This document shows positions 16,229 to 25,232 of a stretch of DNA of 37,007 nt, piece after piece; positions within the stretch are counted from its first letter, which is position 1; each line of letters begins with the position of its first letter. Under the pieces are notes generated by a model, which was not told where the DNA came from, ran no database searches, and worked only from the letters and a program-made list of their open reading frames with translations. The position numbers and the translations under genes were made by a program. The DNA comes from Terriglobia bacterium. GTDB taxonomy: Bacteria > Acidobacteriota > Terriglobia > Bryobacterales > Bryobacteraceae. The DNA is taken from assembly GCA_025350105.1 (NCBI GenBank), contig JANXYJ010000049.1, forward strand, positions 1 through 37,007, read 5' to 3'.

Positions 16229-17269
16229 GTGGGTGGCGCTTTAGATCCGAACATCGTCAAGCAACTTGCCCGCGAGGGCGGGTTTGAGTTGGCTGGCATT
16301 GCGCGGGCTGAATCTATCGCCGAAGATTTCGCTGCTTATCAAGAATGGGCTGCACTGGGGATGGCAGGCGAGATGCGATATCTTACTGACCGGCGAGCGG
16401 AGATCCGGCGGGATCCGGGGAATCAGTTGGACGGCGCAAAGAGCGTAATTTGTGTTGGTAAACTCTACAATCGAGGCGGTGATAGCGGCGTATTCTCCCG
16501 CTATGCCCAGGGCCGCGACTATCATGAAGTGCTTCGCGAAGGTCTGGAAGCGTTGGCGGTAAAGCTTTCGGCGCTGGCGGCGCATTCCTACAAAGTTTGC
16601 GTAGACACAGCTCCGTTGCTGGAGCGCAGCTACGCGCGGCAGGCCGGGCTGGGCTGGATCGGCAAGAATACGTGCGTGATCAACGAACCGCAGGGGTCGT
16701 GGTTCTTTCTGGGTGAGTTGGTCACGACGCTGGAGATTGAAAATGATGCCCCACCGCCGGATCGCTGCGGGACTTGCACGCGGTGCATTGATGCGTGTCC
16801 GACGCAAGCGCTGGTGCCCAATGGCGAACGTTATCAGCTGGACGCTAGGGCCTGCATTTCTTATCTGAACGTCGAACTGCGCGGCCCGATTCCGGAAGAC
16901 TTACGCACGAAAATGGGCACAAATGTTTTTGGTTGTGACATCTGCCAGCAGGTGTGTCCGTGGAATTCGCGCGCGCCGGAAACCGATAGCTTCGATCCCC
17001 TTTATGATGCGGCGGCGACGTTAGAGAGCCTGGCCGAGTTGACCGAAGCGCAGTTCCGCGAAACTTTTCGCCACACTCCTGTCATGAGGACGAAGTATGC
17101 TGGATTTATGCGCAACGTGGCAGTTGGGTTAGTCTCATTGGGCTCGGCGGAGGCGCAGGCTCCGCTGGAGAAGTTGGCGGAGCATCCCGTGCCACTGGTG
17201 GCTGAACACGCGCGGTGGGCACTGAAACATCTGGCTGCGGAAACGTCTCCGATAAGTGAATGCGTCTAG
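16229..17269 (+). CDS. queG: Epoxyqueuosine reductase QueG
   Basis: QueG reduces epoxyqueuosine to queuosine in tRNAs with a GUN anticodon, using cobalamin and two 4Fe-4S clusters in the cytoplasm. The 346-residue protein has both ferredoxin-type cluster motifs: Cys180, 183, 186 and 190 (the last before Pro) and Cys236, 239 and 243, with Cys209 between them. The VCVDTAPLLER block holds the conserved Asp126 near the active site, followed by GLGWIGKNT. The C-terminal HEAT-like helical tail that binds tRNA is present. The start is GTG at 16229 without a strong ribosome site. The stop overlaps the next gene's start by 10 bases, so the two are translated together, although the TPR protein has no known part in tRNA modification. 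Confidence 0.94.
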   Translation: MGGALDPNIVKQLAREGGFELAGIARAESIAEDFAAYQEWAALGMAGEMRYLTDRRAEIRRDPGNQLDGAKSVICVGKLYNRGGDSGVFSRYAQGRDYHEVLREGLEALAVKLSALAAHSYKVCVDTAPLLERSYARQAGLGWIGKNTCVINEPQGSWFFLGELVTTLEIENDAPPPDRCGTCTRCIDACPTQALVPNGERYQLDARACISYLNVELRGPIPEDLRTKMGTNVFGCDICQQVCPWNSRAPETDSFDPLYDAAATLESLAELTEAQFRETFRHTPVMRTKYAGFMRNVAVGLVSLGSAEAQAPLEKLAEHPVPLVAEHARWALKHLAAETSPISECV

Positions 17270-18420
17270 CGCTGCTCCTTCTATTTCCTGCTCTGGTCTG
17301 GTCCCAGGATCGTTCGTTGGGCCCGGGTTTCGAACATTTCTATAACCTGGAATATGAACCCGCGCTAGCCGATTTCCGTGCGGAGGTGGCGCGAAAACCG
17401 AATTCGCCGGATGCCTATAACGACGTGGCGCAGGGGATTCTGTATCGCGAGATGTTTCGCTCGGGTGCATTAGAAAGTCAGATGGTTACCGGCAACAATG
17501 CGTTTTTACGGCGCGACAAAATGAACATCAGCGCGGCGGACGACAAAGAGTTCACTGACTCGATCAATCGAGCAATTGGGTTAGCCGATGCGCGGCTGCA
17601 AGCGAATCCCAACGACACTGGGGCGCTGTATGCCAAGGGCGTGAGCTACGGCCTGCGTGCTAACTTTCGCTACCTGGTTCACAAAGCCTGGCTGGACGGA
17701 TTGCGCGACGCGACGGAAGCGCGCAAAGCTCACGCGAAGGTGACGATGCTGGAGCCAGGCACCGTAGATGCGCGGCTGGTGCAGGGCGTTTACGATTACC
17801 TGGTGGGCAGTTTGCCCCTCACTTGGAAACTGTTTGGCTTTTTGGCTGGCTTTCGTGGCGATCGCGAACGCGGCGTGGCGACGCTGAAAGAAGTTTATGC
17901 GCAGGGCGTCAAAAATCATCAAGATGCCGCCGTAATCCTGTGCGCCATTTACCGCCGCGAACGACGAGCCAACGAAGCGGTGCCGCTGCTGAGCGAACTG
18001 ATCACCCGTTATCCGCGCAATTTTCTTTTACGTTTGGAACTGGTCCAGATGTACGCGGACCTGGGCGAGAAAGACAAAGCGATGGCGGTGATCCATGAGG
18101 TAGACCAACTAACGTGCAGCCATACGCCCGGCTATTCGCAATTAGCCGATGAAAAGCTGCGCTACACGCGCGGCAATCTTTTGTTCTGGTACAACGATTT
18201 GGATACCGCGCTCGAAGACATGAAGTTTGTCACCACGCACACCGATAACGTGGATCTGAACACAGGCGTCTACGCCTGGCTGCGGACCGGGCAGATTTTG
18301 GACATGAAGGGTCAGCGCAATCAGGCGTTGGCGGCCTATCACGCGACCATTCGGTTTGCGCCGGGATCGGAGGCGGCGAAACAGGCGGAAGATTATTTGG
18401 GGTCGCGTTACAGACGGTGA
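17260..18420 (+). CDS. Exported tetratricopeptide-repeat protein
   Basis: The protein is 386 residues. A short signal peptide (MRLALLLLFPALVWSQ) is followed by helical TPR-type repeats with the Ala/Gly/Tyr spacing of the family, clearest near the start (EYEPALADFRAEVARKPN), in the middle (RANEAVPLLSELITRYPRN) and at the end (NQALAAYHATIRFAPGS). Such proteins are periplasmic scaffolds. No other domain is visible. The gene begins inside the end of queG (10-base overlap, GTGAATGCG), so translation is probably coupled. Partner unknown. Confidence 0.83.
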   Translation: MRLALLLLFPALVWSQDRSLGPGFEHFYNLEYEPALADFRAEVARKPNSPDAYNDVAQGILYREMFRSGALESQMVTGNNAFLRRDKMNISAADDKEFTDSINRAIGLADARLQANPNDTGALYAKGVSYGLRANFRYLVHKAWLDGLRDATEARKAHAKVTMLEPGTVDARLVQGVYDYLVGSLPLTWKLFGFLAGFRGDRERGVATLKEVYAQGVKNHQDAAVILCAIYRRERRANEAVPLLSELITRYPRNFLLRLELVQMYADLGEKDKAMAVIHEVDQLTCSHTPGYSQLADEKLRYTRGNLLFWYNDLDTALEDMKFVTTHTDNVDLNTGVYAWLRTGQILDMKGQRNQALAAYHATIRFAPGSEAAKQAEDYLGSRYRR

Positions 18421-18454
18421 CACCTTGAGCGCTTTACCCAAGCGCATCGGGCAA

Positions 18455-18473
18455 GCGCAACTGGCGGTTGCGC
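18455..18473. terminator. Hairpin between convergent genes
   Basis: GCGCAAC and GTTGCGC form a perfect 7-base stem around TGGCG, midway between the stop of the TPR gene (18420) and the stop of the DUF1015 gene (18493). There is no T-run on either strand, so it would be a weak or factor-assisted bidirectional terminator. Confidence 0.4.
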
Positions 18474-18492
18474 GCCTAGAGTCGTTCCGCGC

Positions 18493-19734
18493 CTATAAAC
18501 GATAGATGCTGATACCCGTCAGGAGTTTGGGATAAAAATCCGTGGACTTCTGCGGCATCACTCCACCGGCGAAAGCAATGCGCGCCATGTCGTCAATGGG
18601 AGTGGGCGCCAAAAGAAATGCGGCCTGTGCACCGTGCTCGCGGACGTGAGCCACTGCGGTGTCGATTCCGCGCACATAATGAATGTGCTTCTCATCACGC
18701 ACGTCGTCTTCGCTAATACCCATGTAAAGGCCAAATATTTCGTTGTGCAGAACGGGGACATCCAACTCCCCGCCCTGGCGTGAGCGCTGTAACAAATGAC
18801 GGCCGTCTTTCGTCACCAGACCAATGCGAACCAGGTTCGAATCGCTGATCTGCAGAGCCGGCTTCAACGAATCAATGGAATCGAAATTTTTCACTGCCCA
18901 TGGGCTCTGACATTTCGCTAGAAAATCTGCAGGAGTGAAATTCGCCACGCCGCGCAGCACGCGATGCGTCGCCAGAATTTTCAGTCCCGGCGAATACATA
19001 TTAACGAAGGTCATCATTACAAACTGAGCTGCGAAATCGGCGGGATGCTGGTCGCGATAGTTTAGCGCGGTCTCATAGCGATGGTGGCCGTCGGCGATCA
19101 GCAGCTTCATGGGCTGCATCAGGGTTTGGATTTTCGCAATGCGCGTTGGGTCGGTAATGGCCCACAGGCGGTGGCGGGCGCCGTATTCGTCCGTCACATC
19201 CACCAACGGTGGCGCGGTATTCGCGACAGCGCTTAGTTCAGCGTCTACGGCGCGCTCGCGATCCGGATAGAGCATGAAGATCTGACCAAAATGCGCACGG
19301 GTGTGGCTGAGGACTTGCAGGCGGTCCTTCTTCGGGCCGGAAAGCGTTTGTTCGTGACGATAAACGACGCCTGAGGAATAATCTTCGACCTTGCCGAGAC
19401 CGATAAAGCCTTGCCGGGTGAAGCGTTCGTCGGAATCGGGCACGGCGAATTCCTGAAAGTAGGCGTAGAAGCCGGGTTGCGCGTCCTGTTGCAGAATCCC
19501 CTGGCGGATCCAATTTTCAAAGTATTGTGCGCCGCGGGTATAGACGTTGTCGGTTTCGGTATCGGAGTTTTTGCGTTCACCCAAAATTACGCGCACCAGG
19601 TTGTAGGGGCTGGCCGCCAAATAGCGGGCCTGCATGTCTGGACTGATTTTATCGTAAGGCTGCGTGAGCAGCGAGGCCGGATCGCCAGCCTGAAGGGAAT
19701 AGCGATAGGGTTGAAACGGTTTGATATTGGCCAA
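18493..19734 (-). CDS. DUF1015 family protein
   Basis: This 413-residue cytoplasmic protein is the usual size for DUF1015 and has its clear blocks: PFQPYRYS and QPYDKISP at the N-terminus, SPYNLVRVILGE, a central HEQTLSGPKKDRL, and the hallmark IADGHHRYETALNYRD. The biochemical role of the family is not established to my knowledge. In many genomes DUF1015 genes sit near serine or amino-acid metabolism genes; here instead it ends a run with Tad-like pilus proteins and a small membrane protein, with three bases to the latter. Start is the ATG at 19734. Confidence 0.88.
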   Translation of the reverse strand: MANIKPFQPYRYSLQAGDPASLLTQPYDKISPDMQARYLAASPYNLVRVILGERKNSDTETDNVYTRGAQYFENWIRQGILQQDAQPGFYAYFQEFAVPDSDERFTRQGFIGLGKVEDYSSGVVYRHEQTLSGPKKDRLQVLSHTRAHFGQIFMLYPDRERAVDAELSAVANTAPPLVDVTDEYGARHRLWAITDPTRIAKIQTLMQPMKLLIADGHHRYETALNYRDQHPADFAAQFVMMTFVNMYSPGLKILATHRVLRGVANFTPADFLAKCQSPWAVKNFDSIDSLKPALQISDSNLVRIGLVTKDGRHLLQRSRQGGELDVPVLHNEIFGLYMGISEDDVRDEKHIHYVRGIDTAVAHVREHGAQAAFLLAPTPIDDMARIAFAGGVMPQKSTDFYPKLLTGISIYRL

Positions 19735-19737
19735 AAA

Positions 19738-20148
19738 TCAGGATAGCAAGCTGGGATCGGCTGAGGCGGGTTCATGCGAACCGGGCACTCGCTTGCTCCA
19801 GTAGTTGCGAAACTTGCCCAGGGCAATCCACCAGGAAAGACCAGCCATTACGAGAATCAGGGCAATGTCCAGGCCGAAATTGCCGTAGGAAAGGCTTTGG
19901 ACGCCCAGCCAGGTGAAGACGCCGGCCACCACAATCTGCATGGAAACGGTGGCGATGGCTTTAGCGTTCGATTCGCCGAAAAAGTAAAACAAGCCGATGC
20001 CCAGCCAGGATGCGGCGACCAGAAACAGCAAAAGCGCCGTTGAGGCGGAGCCCTTTCGCGTAATTTCAGTGGTCCCCAAGCCTGCCGCGCATAGGGCGAT
20101 GGCGAGGCTCAATCCAATTCCCGAAATCCTTTTCGTTTTGGGTGTCAT
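19738..20148 (-). CDS. Small polytopic membrane protein
   Basis: This 136-residue protein has four predicted hydrophobic segments (about residues 10-28, 38-58, 66-84 and 92-112) and a short polar C-terminus. No family recognised. It lies 14 bases after the second TadE-like gene and three bases before DUF1015, so it belongs to the same transcript. Confidence 0.68.
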   Translation of the reverse strand: MTPKTKRISGIGLSLAIALCAAGLGTTEITRKGSASTALLLFLVAASWLGIGLFYFFGESNAKAIATVSMQIVVAGVFTWLGVQSLSYGNFGLDIALILVMAGLSWWIALGKFRNYWSKRVPGSHEPASADPSLLS

Positions 20149-20162
20149 AGATTCCTTTTTGG

Positions 20163-20639
20163 TTAGTTCTTCATGCCGAGCTGAGCTTTGCTGGTTGCAT
20201 ACGACATGGGCGCGCTTATGGTGACCGGCCTTGGGCTGACCAATCCTTTGGTAAGACCCAGGAACGGGGACAAAAACTGGTAGTGATAATTGACGATGGC
20301 CACGCGGAGTAATTCATCGTCAGGATGTTCCGGCACCGGCGGCTGATGAATCACTTGCACGTTGGCCCGAGTCAAGCCCAGATAACCTTGACGGGAAGAC
20401 GCGGGCTCCGCCGGTTGATCGTAGAGAATCCAATTGGCAATTTGTTCTCCGGTGCCATCCCAGGGGTGGACCACACCCCAGCGGACAGCGGCACGGGTGC
20501 GCTCGACCAAAGACTGATGAGCGACCAGGACCAGGCCGCAGTCGATCACGGCAAACAGGAGCGAGAGAAAGACCACCAGGACCAGAGTGCTTTCGATAAT
20601 GCTTTGGCCGCGTTGGGGGCGATTCGTCATCAGCTTCAT
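20163..20639 (-). CDS. TadE-like pseudopilin (second copy)
   Basis: This 158-residue protein has the TadE pattern: a short positive leader, then RGQSIIESTLVLVVFLSLLF with the conserved Glu at position +5 of a hydrophobic helix, followed by a periplasmic part. TadE proteins are minor pseudopilins of the Tad/Flp type IV pilus or type II secretion-like machines and interact with TadF/TadG. No TadA ATPase, TadB/C platform, CpaA peptidase or secretin gene is in the window. Its start overlaps the stop of the preceding TadE-like gene by four bases (ATGA). Confidence 0.78.
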   Translation of the reverse strand: MKLMTNRPQRGQSIIESTLVLVVFLSLLFAVIDCGLVLVAHQSLVERTRAAVRWGVVHPWDGTGEQIANWILYDQPAEPASSRQGYLGLTRANVQVIHQPPVPEHPDDELLRVAIVNYHYQFLSPFLGLTKGLVSPRPVTISAPMSYATSKAQLGMKN

Positions 20640-21133
20640 GGTTCACGCTCCTGCGGAGCGTAGCGGCCAACATAGGGAAATTCAATCGAAGGTCTTCCGT
20701 CGAACGAAAACGAACGAAATACGGCGTCAACGGTATAGTTGCGCACTGTCAGGTCAACGGCGGAGGGAACGCCATCATCCGCCTTCACCCAATTCACTTC
20801 CACTTGATGAGGGTCCAGATGGGGTAGTATCGGCTGCGATTCGGGCGTGGGCTGCGGGTCTCCGTACACCACCATGTTGCGAATGGCCGCGTTGCCGCGT
20901 TCGATGTCCCGCTGGGATGCGGCACGATAAGTCCGCTGGGCGGCGTAGCGTGCGCCATTGCCCACCACGGTGACCAGACGGTTGTAGAGGTACAAGGTAT
21001 AGCCGAATTGGAAAATACCGGACAGGAACATCACCAGTACTCCGGCGCAAATGGCCAGTTCCAGCATGGCGTGGCCCCGCTGAGTGCTGCGTTGTTTCCG
21101 CTGCCGGGAGCGGGTTTGAAAAGCACCGCTCAT
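20636..21133 (-). CDS. TadE-like pseudopilin (first copy)
   Basis: The protein is 165 residues with a very basic N-terminus (RSRQRKQRSTQRGHAM), then LELAICAGVLVMFLSGIFQF, a hydrophobic helix with the TadE-type Glu near its start, and a soluble part that should be outside. It overlaps by four bases with both the TadG-like gene upstream and the second TadE-like gene downstream, so the three are translated in step. The two TadE-like proteins share the leader-helix layout but little else, which argues for distinct minor pilins. Confidence 0.78.
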   Translation of the reverse strand: MSGAFQTRSRQRKQRSTQRGHAMLELAICAGVLVMFLSGIFQFGYTLYLYNRLVTVVGNGARYAAQRTYRAASQRDIERGNAAIRNMVVYGDPQPTPESQPILPHLDPHQVEVNWVKADDGVPSAVDLTVRNYTVDAVFRSFSFDGRPSIEFPYVGRYAPQEREP

Positions 21134-21669
21134 TCCACCAGCCTCACGGGATGGGCCGCTGCCATGGCGTGCGCAGGAACCGTAAATTGCTTTGGGCCAC
21201 CGACGGCGCGCAAGAAGGTGATTTCCAAGGAATTAGCAGGTGCGCTGACACGGGTGAAATGGGCGGAGAATTGCCGTTCTGGTTTGAACTCCGATGCAAA
21301 CCAGTGTTCGCCGTCGGCGCTGAATTCGACGATGACTCCATGAAACGCCTCGGCTGCCATGTTCCATCGGCCGGGTAGGTGCTCCACTGCCGCGCGAGCA
21401 CGAGCAATTGCGGATGGTGTTCCATCCAGTTGCGCGGCGGCAGCCATGGCGCCCGCATCAACGAATACCTGGGCTTCGTTCCGAACAATATAAATGCGCC
21501 CGAGATCAAATGCCAACCCGGCCCCTGCCAGTAGCAGGAACATGCAGGTACACATGGCGATCAGCACAAAACCCTTTTGAGCACGACTACGAATTCGTGC
21601 AGGGATAAGAGTATTCGGGAATGCCGGTGGAAATTTGTGTTGGTCCGCTCTAGATATGGCTGCCCGCAT
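21130..21669 (-). CDS. TadG-like protein (putative Flp pilus assembly)
   Basis: This 179-residue protein has a hydrophobic helix at about residues 34-56 (GFVLIAMCTCMFLLLAG), then the TadG/TadE-type block DLGRIYIVRNEAQVFVDAGAMAAA with repeated Ala typical of TadG N-terminal regions. It lacks the long von Willebrand domain of larger TadG proteins, so it is a short form. It begins a three-gene overlap cluster with the two TadE-like genes and lies 70 bases downstream of lgt. Confidence 0.75.
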   Translation of the reverse strand: MRAAISRADQHKFPPAFPNTLIPARIRSRAQKGFVLIAMCTCMFLLLAGAGLAFDLGRIYIVRNEAQVFVDAGAMAAAAQLDGTPSAIARARAAVEHLPGRWNMAAEAFHGVIVEFSADGEHWFASEFKPERQFSAHFTRVSAPANSLEITFLRAVGGPKQFTVPAHAMAAAHPVRLVE

Positions 21670-21738
21670 CCTATTTGAGGAGAACGGCAGATTCGGCGGC
21701 CTACTTTAGTGCGAACCGAAGCGCGAACTGAACAAAAT

Positions 21739-22602
21739 CTAATGGGCGGTTGAGGGAATGGCCTTAGATGCGTTCTTAGACCCCGGCTTAGACCCGGAGC
21801 CTGAGCCAGAACCTGAGACGGGGGCTCCGCTGTGCTGGCGGTTCAATAACATGTAGATACCTAATCCCGTAAGGCCGAGGGCGATCCACTGGGTGATCGA
21901 TAGTGGAAGGCCAAAGGGTAGCGGCTGTTCGTGATTGCGCACAAACTCAATGGCGAAACGAGCGATAGAACTGTAAACCAGATACAAACCGATAATGGTC
22001 CCGGGGCGGTGCTGGCGGCCGAAGCGCCAATAGAGGAAAGTGAACAGCAGAGTCTCCGTACCAACCTCGTAGAGCTGCGCCGGATGGAGCCGTACGTGCA
22101 GCGGAACTCCTGTCAAATCATGGGCATCGGGACTAGTGAAAGTGACAGCCCAGGGCAAATCGCATTGCTTGCCCCAGCAGCAGCCGGCCATAAAGCAGCC
22201 GAGCCGGCCGATGGCGTGGCCGATGGCGATTCCGGGCGCGAAAACGTCAAAAGTAGGCAGCAGGGGCATTTGATGGCGGCGAGTATAGGCGAATGCCGTG
22301 ATTACGGCGAGGACAAGCCCACCCTGGAACACGCCGGCGGCGCGCAAAGTATTGAAAGAGAACATGTCCGCAGGGTCGTTGCGGAAGTGGTCCCAGTCAA
22401 AGGCGAACATGAGCAACTTGGCGCCGATCAGGCCGGCGAGGGCGCAATAGACCACCAGGTTGACGATCTTTTCCTGGTCCATTTTGACCTGCTTCGCGAG
22501 GCGGGTCGTCACCAGCAAGCCAACAAGGAAGCCCAAGGCGACCAGGACGCCGTAGGTTGGGAGGAAGAATTCACTGCCGAATTGGATTAATTTGGGAAAC
22601 AT
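21739..22602 (-). CDS. lgt: Prolipoprotein diacylglyceryl transferase Lgt
   Basis: Lgt attaches diacylglycerol from phosphatidylglycerol to the lipobox Cys of prelipoproteins in the inner membrane. The protein is polytopic and holds the signature HAIGRLGCFMAGCCWGK with the essential Arg, HPAQLYE, and the RFAIEFVRNHEQ block. I set the start at the ATG 22602 (MFPKLIQFG), which matches the family's N-terminus; a longer TTG version from 22635 would add 11 residues. The C-terminus carries an unusual low-complexity tail of about 25 residues, with alternating Ser-Gly and then Lys/Pro/Ser, beyond the last membrane helix. It is the first gene of the minus-strand run and divergent from the DUF1592 gene. 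Confidence 0.94.
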   Translation of the reverse strand: MFPKLIQFGSEFFLPTYGVLVALGFLVGLLVTTRLAKQVKMDQEKIVNLVVYCALAGLIGAKLLMFAFDWDHFRNDPADMFSFNTLRAAGVFQGGLVLAVITAFAYTRRHQMPLLPTFDVFAPGIAIGHAIGRLGCFMAGCCWGKQCDLPWAVTFTSPDAHDLTGVPLHVRLHPAQLYEVGTETLLFTFLYWRFGRQHRPGTIIGLYLVYSSIARFAIEFVRNHEQPLPFGLPLSITQWIALGLTGLGIYMLLNRQHSGAPVSGSGSGSGSKPGSKNASKAIPSTAH

Positions 22603-22732
22603 CCTATTTTTTTGGGGAAACGCCCATAGGACCAACTTAGCACTTTGTGTGAAGGCAGGCTAGGGGTGGTTGCGCGCATTTGCTGATCGGTTCTGGTCCC
22701 AATGGCAGTGCTAATTGCGGACGGCGTTGGAG

Positions 22733-22738
22733 TATAAT
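22733..22738 (+). promoter_or_regulatory. Likely -10 box of the DUF1592 gene
   Basis: TATAAT is a perfect -10 match about 66 bases before the start at 22799, in the gap divergent from lgt. The -35 is poor; no TTGACA-like sequence sits 16-18 bases upstream. Confidence 0.45.
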
Positions 22739-22798
22739 CCGTTAGACATCTTGAGAAAACGACGCGGGACGAATCAGATCATGCGGAGAGGCACAAGA

Positions 22799-25201
22799 AT
22801 GAGTTTGAACAAGATTGCTCTGGCCGCCGGCGTCATTGGCATGGCATTGCAGGCGGCACCGCAAACGTCGGTTTCGGTACCGACTCCGGTGGCCCAGCAA
22901 AAAGCGTTGCTCGATCGCTACTGTGTCTCCTGCCATAGTGAGCGGTTGAAGAGCGGCGGTCTGGTGCTGGAAAAGGTCGACCTTGCGCAGCCGTCGACGC
23001 AAGCCGATGTTTTCGAGAAAGTAGCGCTGAAGATTCGCGGCGGTATGATGCCGCCTCCGGGTTTGCCCCGCCCTGACAATGCGACGCTGGACAACCTGGC
23101 GACGTCGCTGGAAAATGAACTGGACCAGGCTTACTTCGCGCATTCCAATCCAGGTCGGGTGGGCATCCATCGATTGAACCGCGCCGAGTACGGAAACGCA
23201 ATTCGGGATTTGCTGGGGCTGGAAATCGACGCGACGGATTTTCTGCCTGCCGATGATTCCAATTTTGGCTTCGATAACATTGCTGAAGCGCTGACCGTTT
23301 CGCCCGTGCTGCTGGAGCGGTACCTTTCCGCGGCCTGGAAGATTACCAGCGTGGCGATTGGCGATGCGAAGATCACGCCGACCACAACCACGTTCCGGGC
23401 GCGGCCGGATGCATCGCAAGATAAACATCTTGAGGGATTGCCGATCGGAACGCGCGGCGGCATTCTGGCGCACTACAATTTTCCGCTGGACGCCGAATAT
23501 ATTTTCAAAGTACGGTTCTGGTCCAACACGGTGAACACAGTGCGCGGCCTGGAATTCCCCAGCCAGGTGGAAATCACTTTGGATGGCGCGCGCGTGAAGC
23601 TGGCGACGATTGGGGGCAAGGAGGATGCCGATTTGGGCAACACCAATCCCACGGCCTCCGCCGAACAGTTGTCGAAGCGGGTGGAAGTGCAGATACCGGT
23701 GAAGGCCGGTCCGCATACCATCGCCATTGCTTTCCTGCAGAAGACTAGCGGACCAAATGTCGACATTCTGGAGCCGTTTGGGCGCGAAAAATTAGACCCC
23801 GTGAATACAGCGGGTATTCCGGAAATCGACTTCATCTCCGTCACCGGCCCAATCAATGCCACCGGCCCTGGGGATACGCCCAGCCGGCGGCAGATTATCA
23901 GTTGTAAGCCAGCAGGGAATGCGGATGCGGTACCCTGTGCCCGCAAGATTTTGACTACGTTGGGACGCAAGGCTTATCGGCGTCCGGTGACAGAAGCGGA
24001 AACCGAACGACTGTTGAGCTACTATCAGCGCGGCAGAAATAACGGCGGAAACTTTGATTCCGGCATGCAGACTGCTTTAGCATTTATGCTGGTGAATCCG
24101 CAGTTTCTGTTCCGTACGGAAACCGATCCGGCGGGCGCTGCTCCGGGGACCGTGCACCGCATCAGCGATTTGGAATTGGCGTCGCGGCTGTCGTTCTTTT
24201 TGTGGAGCAGCATTCCCGATGATCAACTTTTGACGCTGGCGCAACAGGGCCGATTGAAGGATCCAACAGTGCTGGAGCAGCAAGTAAAACGCATGCTGGG
24301 GGACAAACGCTCAGAGGCATTGATCAGCAATTTTCTGGGCCAGTGGCTGTACTTGCGCAACCTGAAGGGCACTGCGCCCGATCCGCAAATTTTCCCCGAT
24401 TTCGATGACAACCTGCGGCAGGCCTTCCAGCTCGAAACCGAACTATTCGTAGGCAGTGTGATGCGCGAAGACCGCAGCGTGGTGGATCTGGTAAACGCCG
24501 ATTATACGTTCGTGAACGAACGGCTGGCCAAGCATTATGGGATTCCGAACGTCTACGGCAATCAGTTCCGCAAAGTGCATATTCCCGATCCGGCACGGCG
24601 TGGGCTGCTGGGGCAAGGCAGCGTGCTGACGGTGTCCTCCTATCCCAATCGCACTTCGCCGGTGTTGCGGGGCAAATGGATTTTGACGAATATTCTGGGG
24701 ACTCCGCCGCCTCCTCCGCCGCCCAATGTTCCGCCGCTGAAAGAAGTGGCGTCGGGCACGATGCGGCAACGGATGGAGCAGCATCGTGCGAATCCGGCGT
24801 GCGCCGCTTGCCATAAAGTGATGGACCCGATTGGGTTTTCGATGGAAAATTTTGATGCGATTGGCCAATGGCGAACCATTGACGGCGGCGCGCCGATTGA
24901 CCCTTCCGCGCAGCTTTCCGACGGCAGCAATATTACGGGACCGTCGGCGTTACTGCAGATTCTGGCGGCGAAACCGGATCAGTTCGTACGCACCGTGACT
25001 CAAATGCTGATGACCTATGGGTTGGGCCGAGGCGCCGAATCGTATGACATGCCGGTGATTCGCAACATTGCGAGGGATGCCGCACGTAATCAGTACAAAT
25101 TTTCGTCGATTGTGTTGGGCGTGGTGAAGAGCCCGGCGTTTCAAATGACGGTAACGCCGCAGCCGGCGAGCATTGCCGAGGCACGGGGCCCGGCGTTTTA
25201 G
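22799..25201 (+). CDS. Exported cytochrome-c-like DUF1587/1592/1588/1585 protein
   Basis: The protein is about 800 residues from the ATG at 22799, supported by GGAGAGG seven bases upstream; the frame opens at 22715. A signal peptide ends near residues 20-21. The N-terminal planctomycete-type cytochrome c segment has the heme motif Cys42-Val-Ser-Cys-His and, later, MMPPPG. The DUF1587 part follows (HRLNRAEYGNAIRDLLGLE), then a carbohydrate-binding-like beta region, DUF1592 (LASRLSFFLWSSIPDD), DUF1588 (GLLGQGSVLTVSSYPNRTSPVLRG, a proline run, and a second CxxCH, Cys-Ala-Ala-Cys-His), and DUF1585 at the end. This chain is widespread in Planctomycetes and Acidobacteria and is suspected of redox or polymer-degrading roles; no activity is proven as far as I know. 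It leads a trio with DUF1552 and ankyrin genes. Confidence 0.9.
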   Translation: MSLNKIALAAGVIGMALQAAPQTSVSVPTPVAQQKALLDRYCVSCHSERLKSGGLVLEKVDLAQPSTQADVFEKVALKIRGGMMPPPGLPRPDNATLDNLATSLENELDQAYFAHSNPGRVGIHRLNRAEYGNAIRDLLGLEIDATDFLPADDSNFGFDNIAEALTVSPVLLERYLSAAWKITSVAIGDAKITPTTTTFRARPDASQDKHLEGLPIGTRGGILAHYNFPLDAEYIFKVRFWSNTVNTVRGLEFPSQVEITLDGARVKLATIGGKEDADLGNTNPTASAEQLSKRVEVQIPVKAGPHTIAIAFLQKTSGPNVDILEPFGREKLDPVNTAGIPEIDFISVTGPINATGPGDTPSRRQIISCKPAGNADAVPCARKILTTLGRKAYRRPVTEAETERLLSYYQRGRNNGGNFDSGMQTALAFMLVNPQFLFRTETDPAGAAPGTVHRISDLELASRLSFFLWSSIPDDQLLTLAQQGRLKDPTVLEQQVKRMLGDKRSEALISNFLGQWLYLRNLKGTAPDPQIFPDFDDNLRQAFQLETELFVGSVMREDRSVVDLVNADYTFVNERLAKHYGIPNVYGNQFRKVHIPDPARRGLLGQGSVLTVSSYPNRTSPVLRGKWILTNILGTPPPPPPPNVPPLKEVASGTMRQRMEQHRANPACAACHKVMDPIGFSMENFDAIGQWRTIDGGAPIDPSAQLSDGSNITGPSALLQILAAKPDQFVRTVTQMLMTYGLGRGAESYDMPVIRNIARDAARNQYKFSSIVLGVVKSPAFQMTVTPQPASIAEARGPAF

Positions 25202-25232
25202 ACGGACGTTGTTTTAGACCGGCGTTTCAGAA
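25191..25232. repeat. Degenerate short tandem repeat after the DUF1592 gene
   Basis: CGGCGTTTTAGAC, GGACGTTGTTTTAGAC and CGGCGTTTCAG follow each other across the stop codon, with the 9-base GTTTTAGAC repeated exactly at 25195-25203 and 25211-25219. The period is about 16 bases. The rest of the 140-base gap to the DUF1552 gene has TATATATG at about 25264 but no firm promoter. Confidence 0.35.

Noticed and set aside
21931-22590. 219-residue plus-strand frame opposite lgt
   Set aside because: Antisense to lgt, whose signature motifs are all present; the frame has no ribosome site or motif.
22715-22798. Longer N-terminus of the DUF1592 protein
   Set aside because: The extra 28 residues are basic and precede the signal peptide; they also cover the probable -10 box, while GGAGAGG favours 22799.
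24700-24740. C-rich CCG/CCT run looking like a simple repeat
   Set aside because: It encodes the proline run normal for DUF1588 proteins, so it needs no separate explanation.
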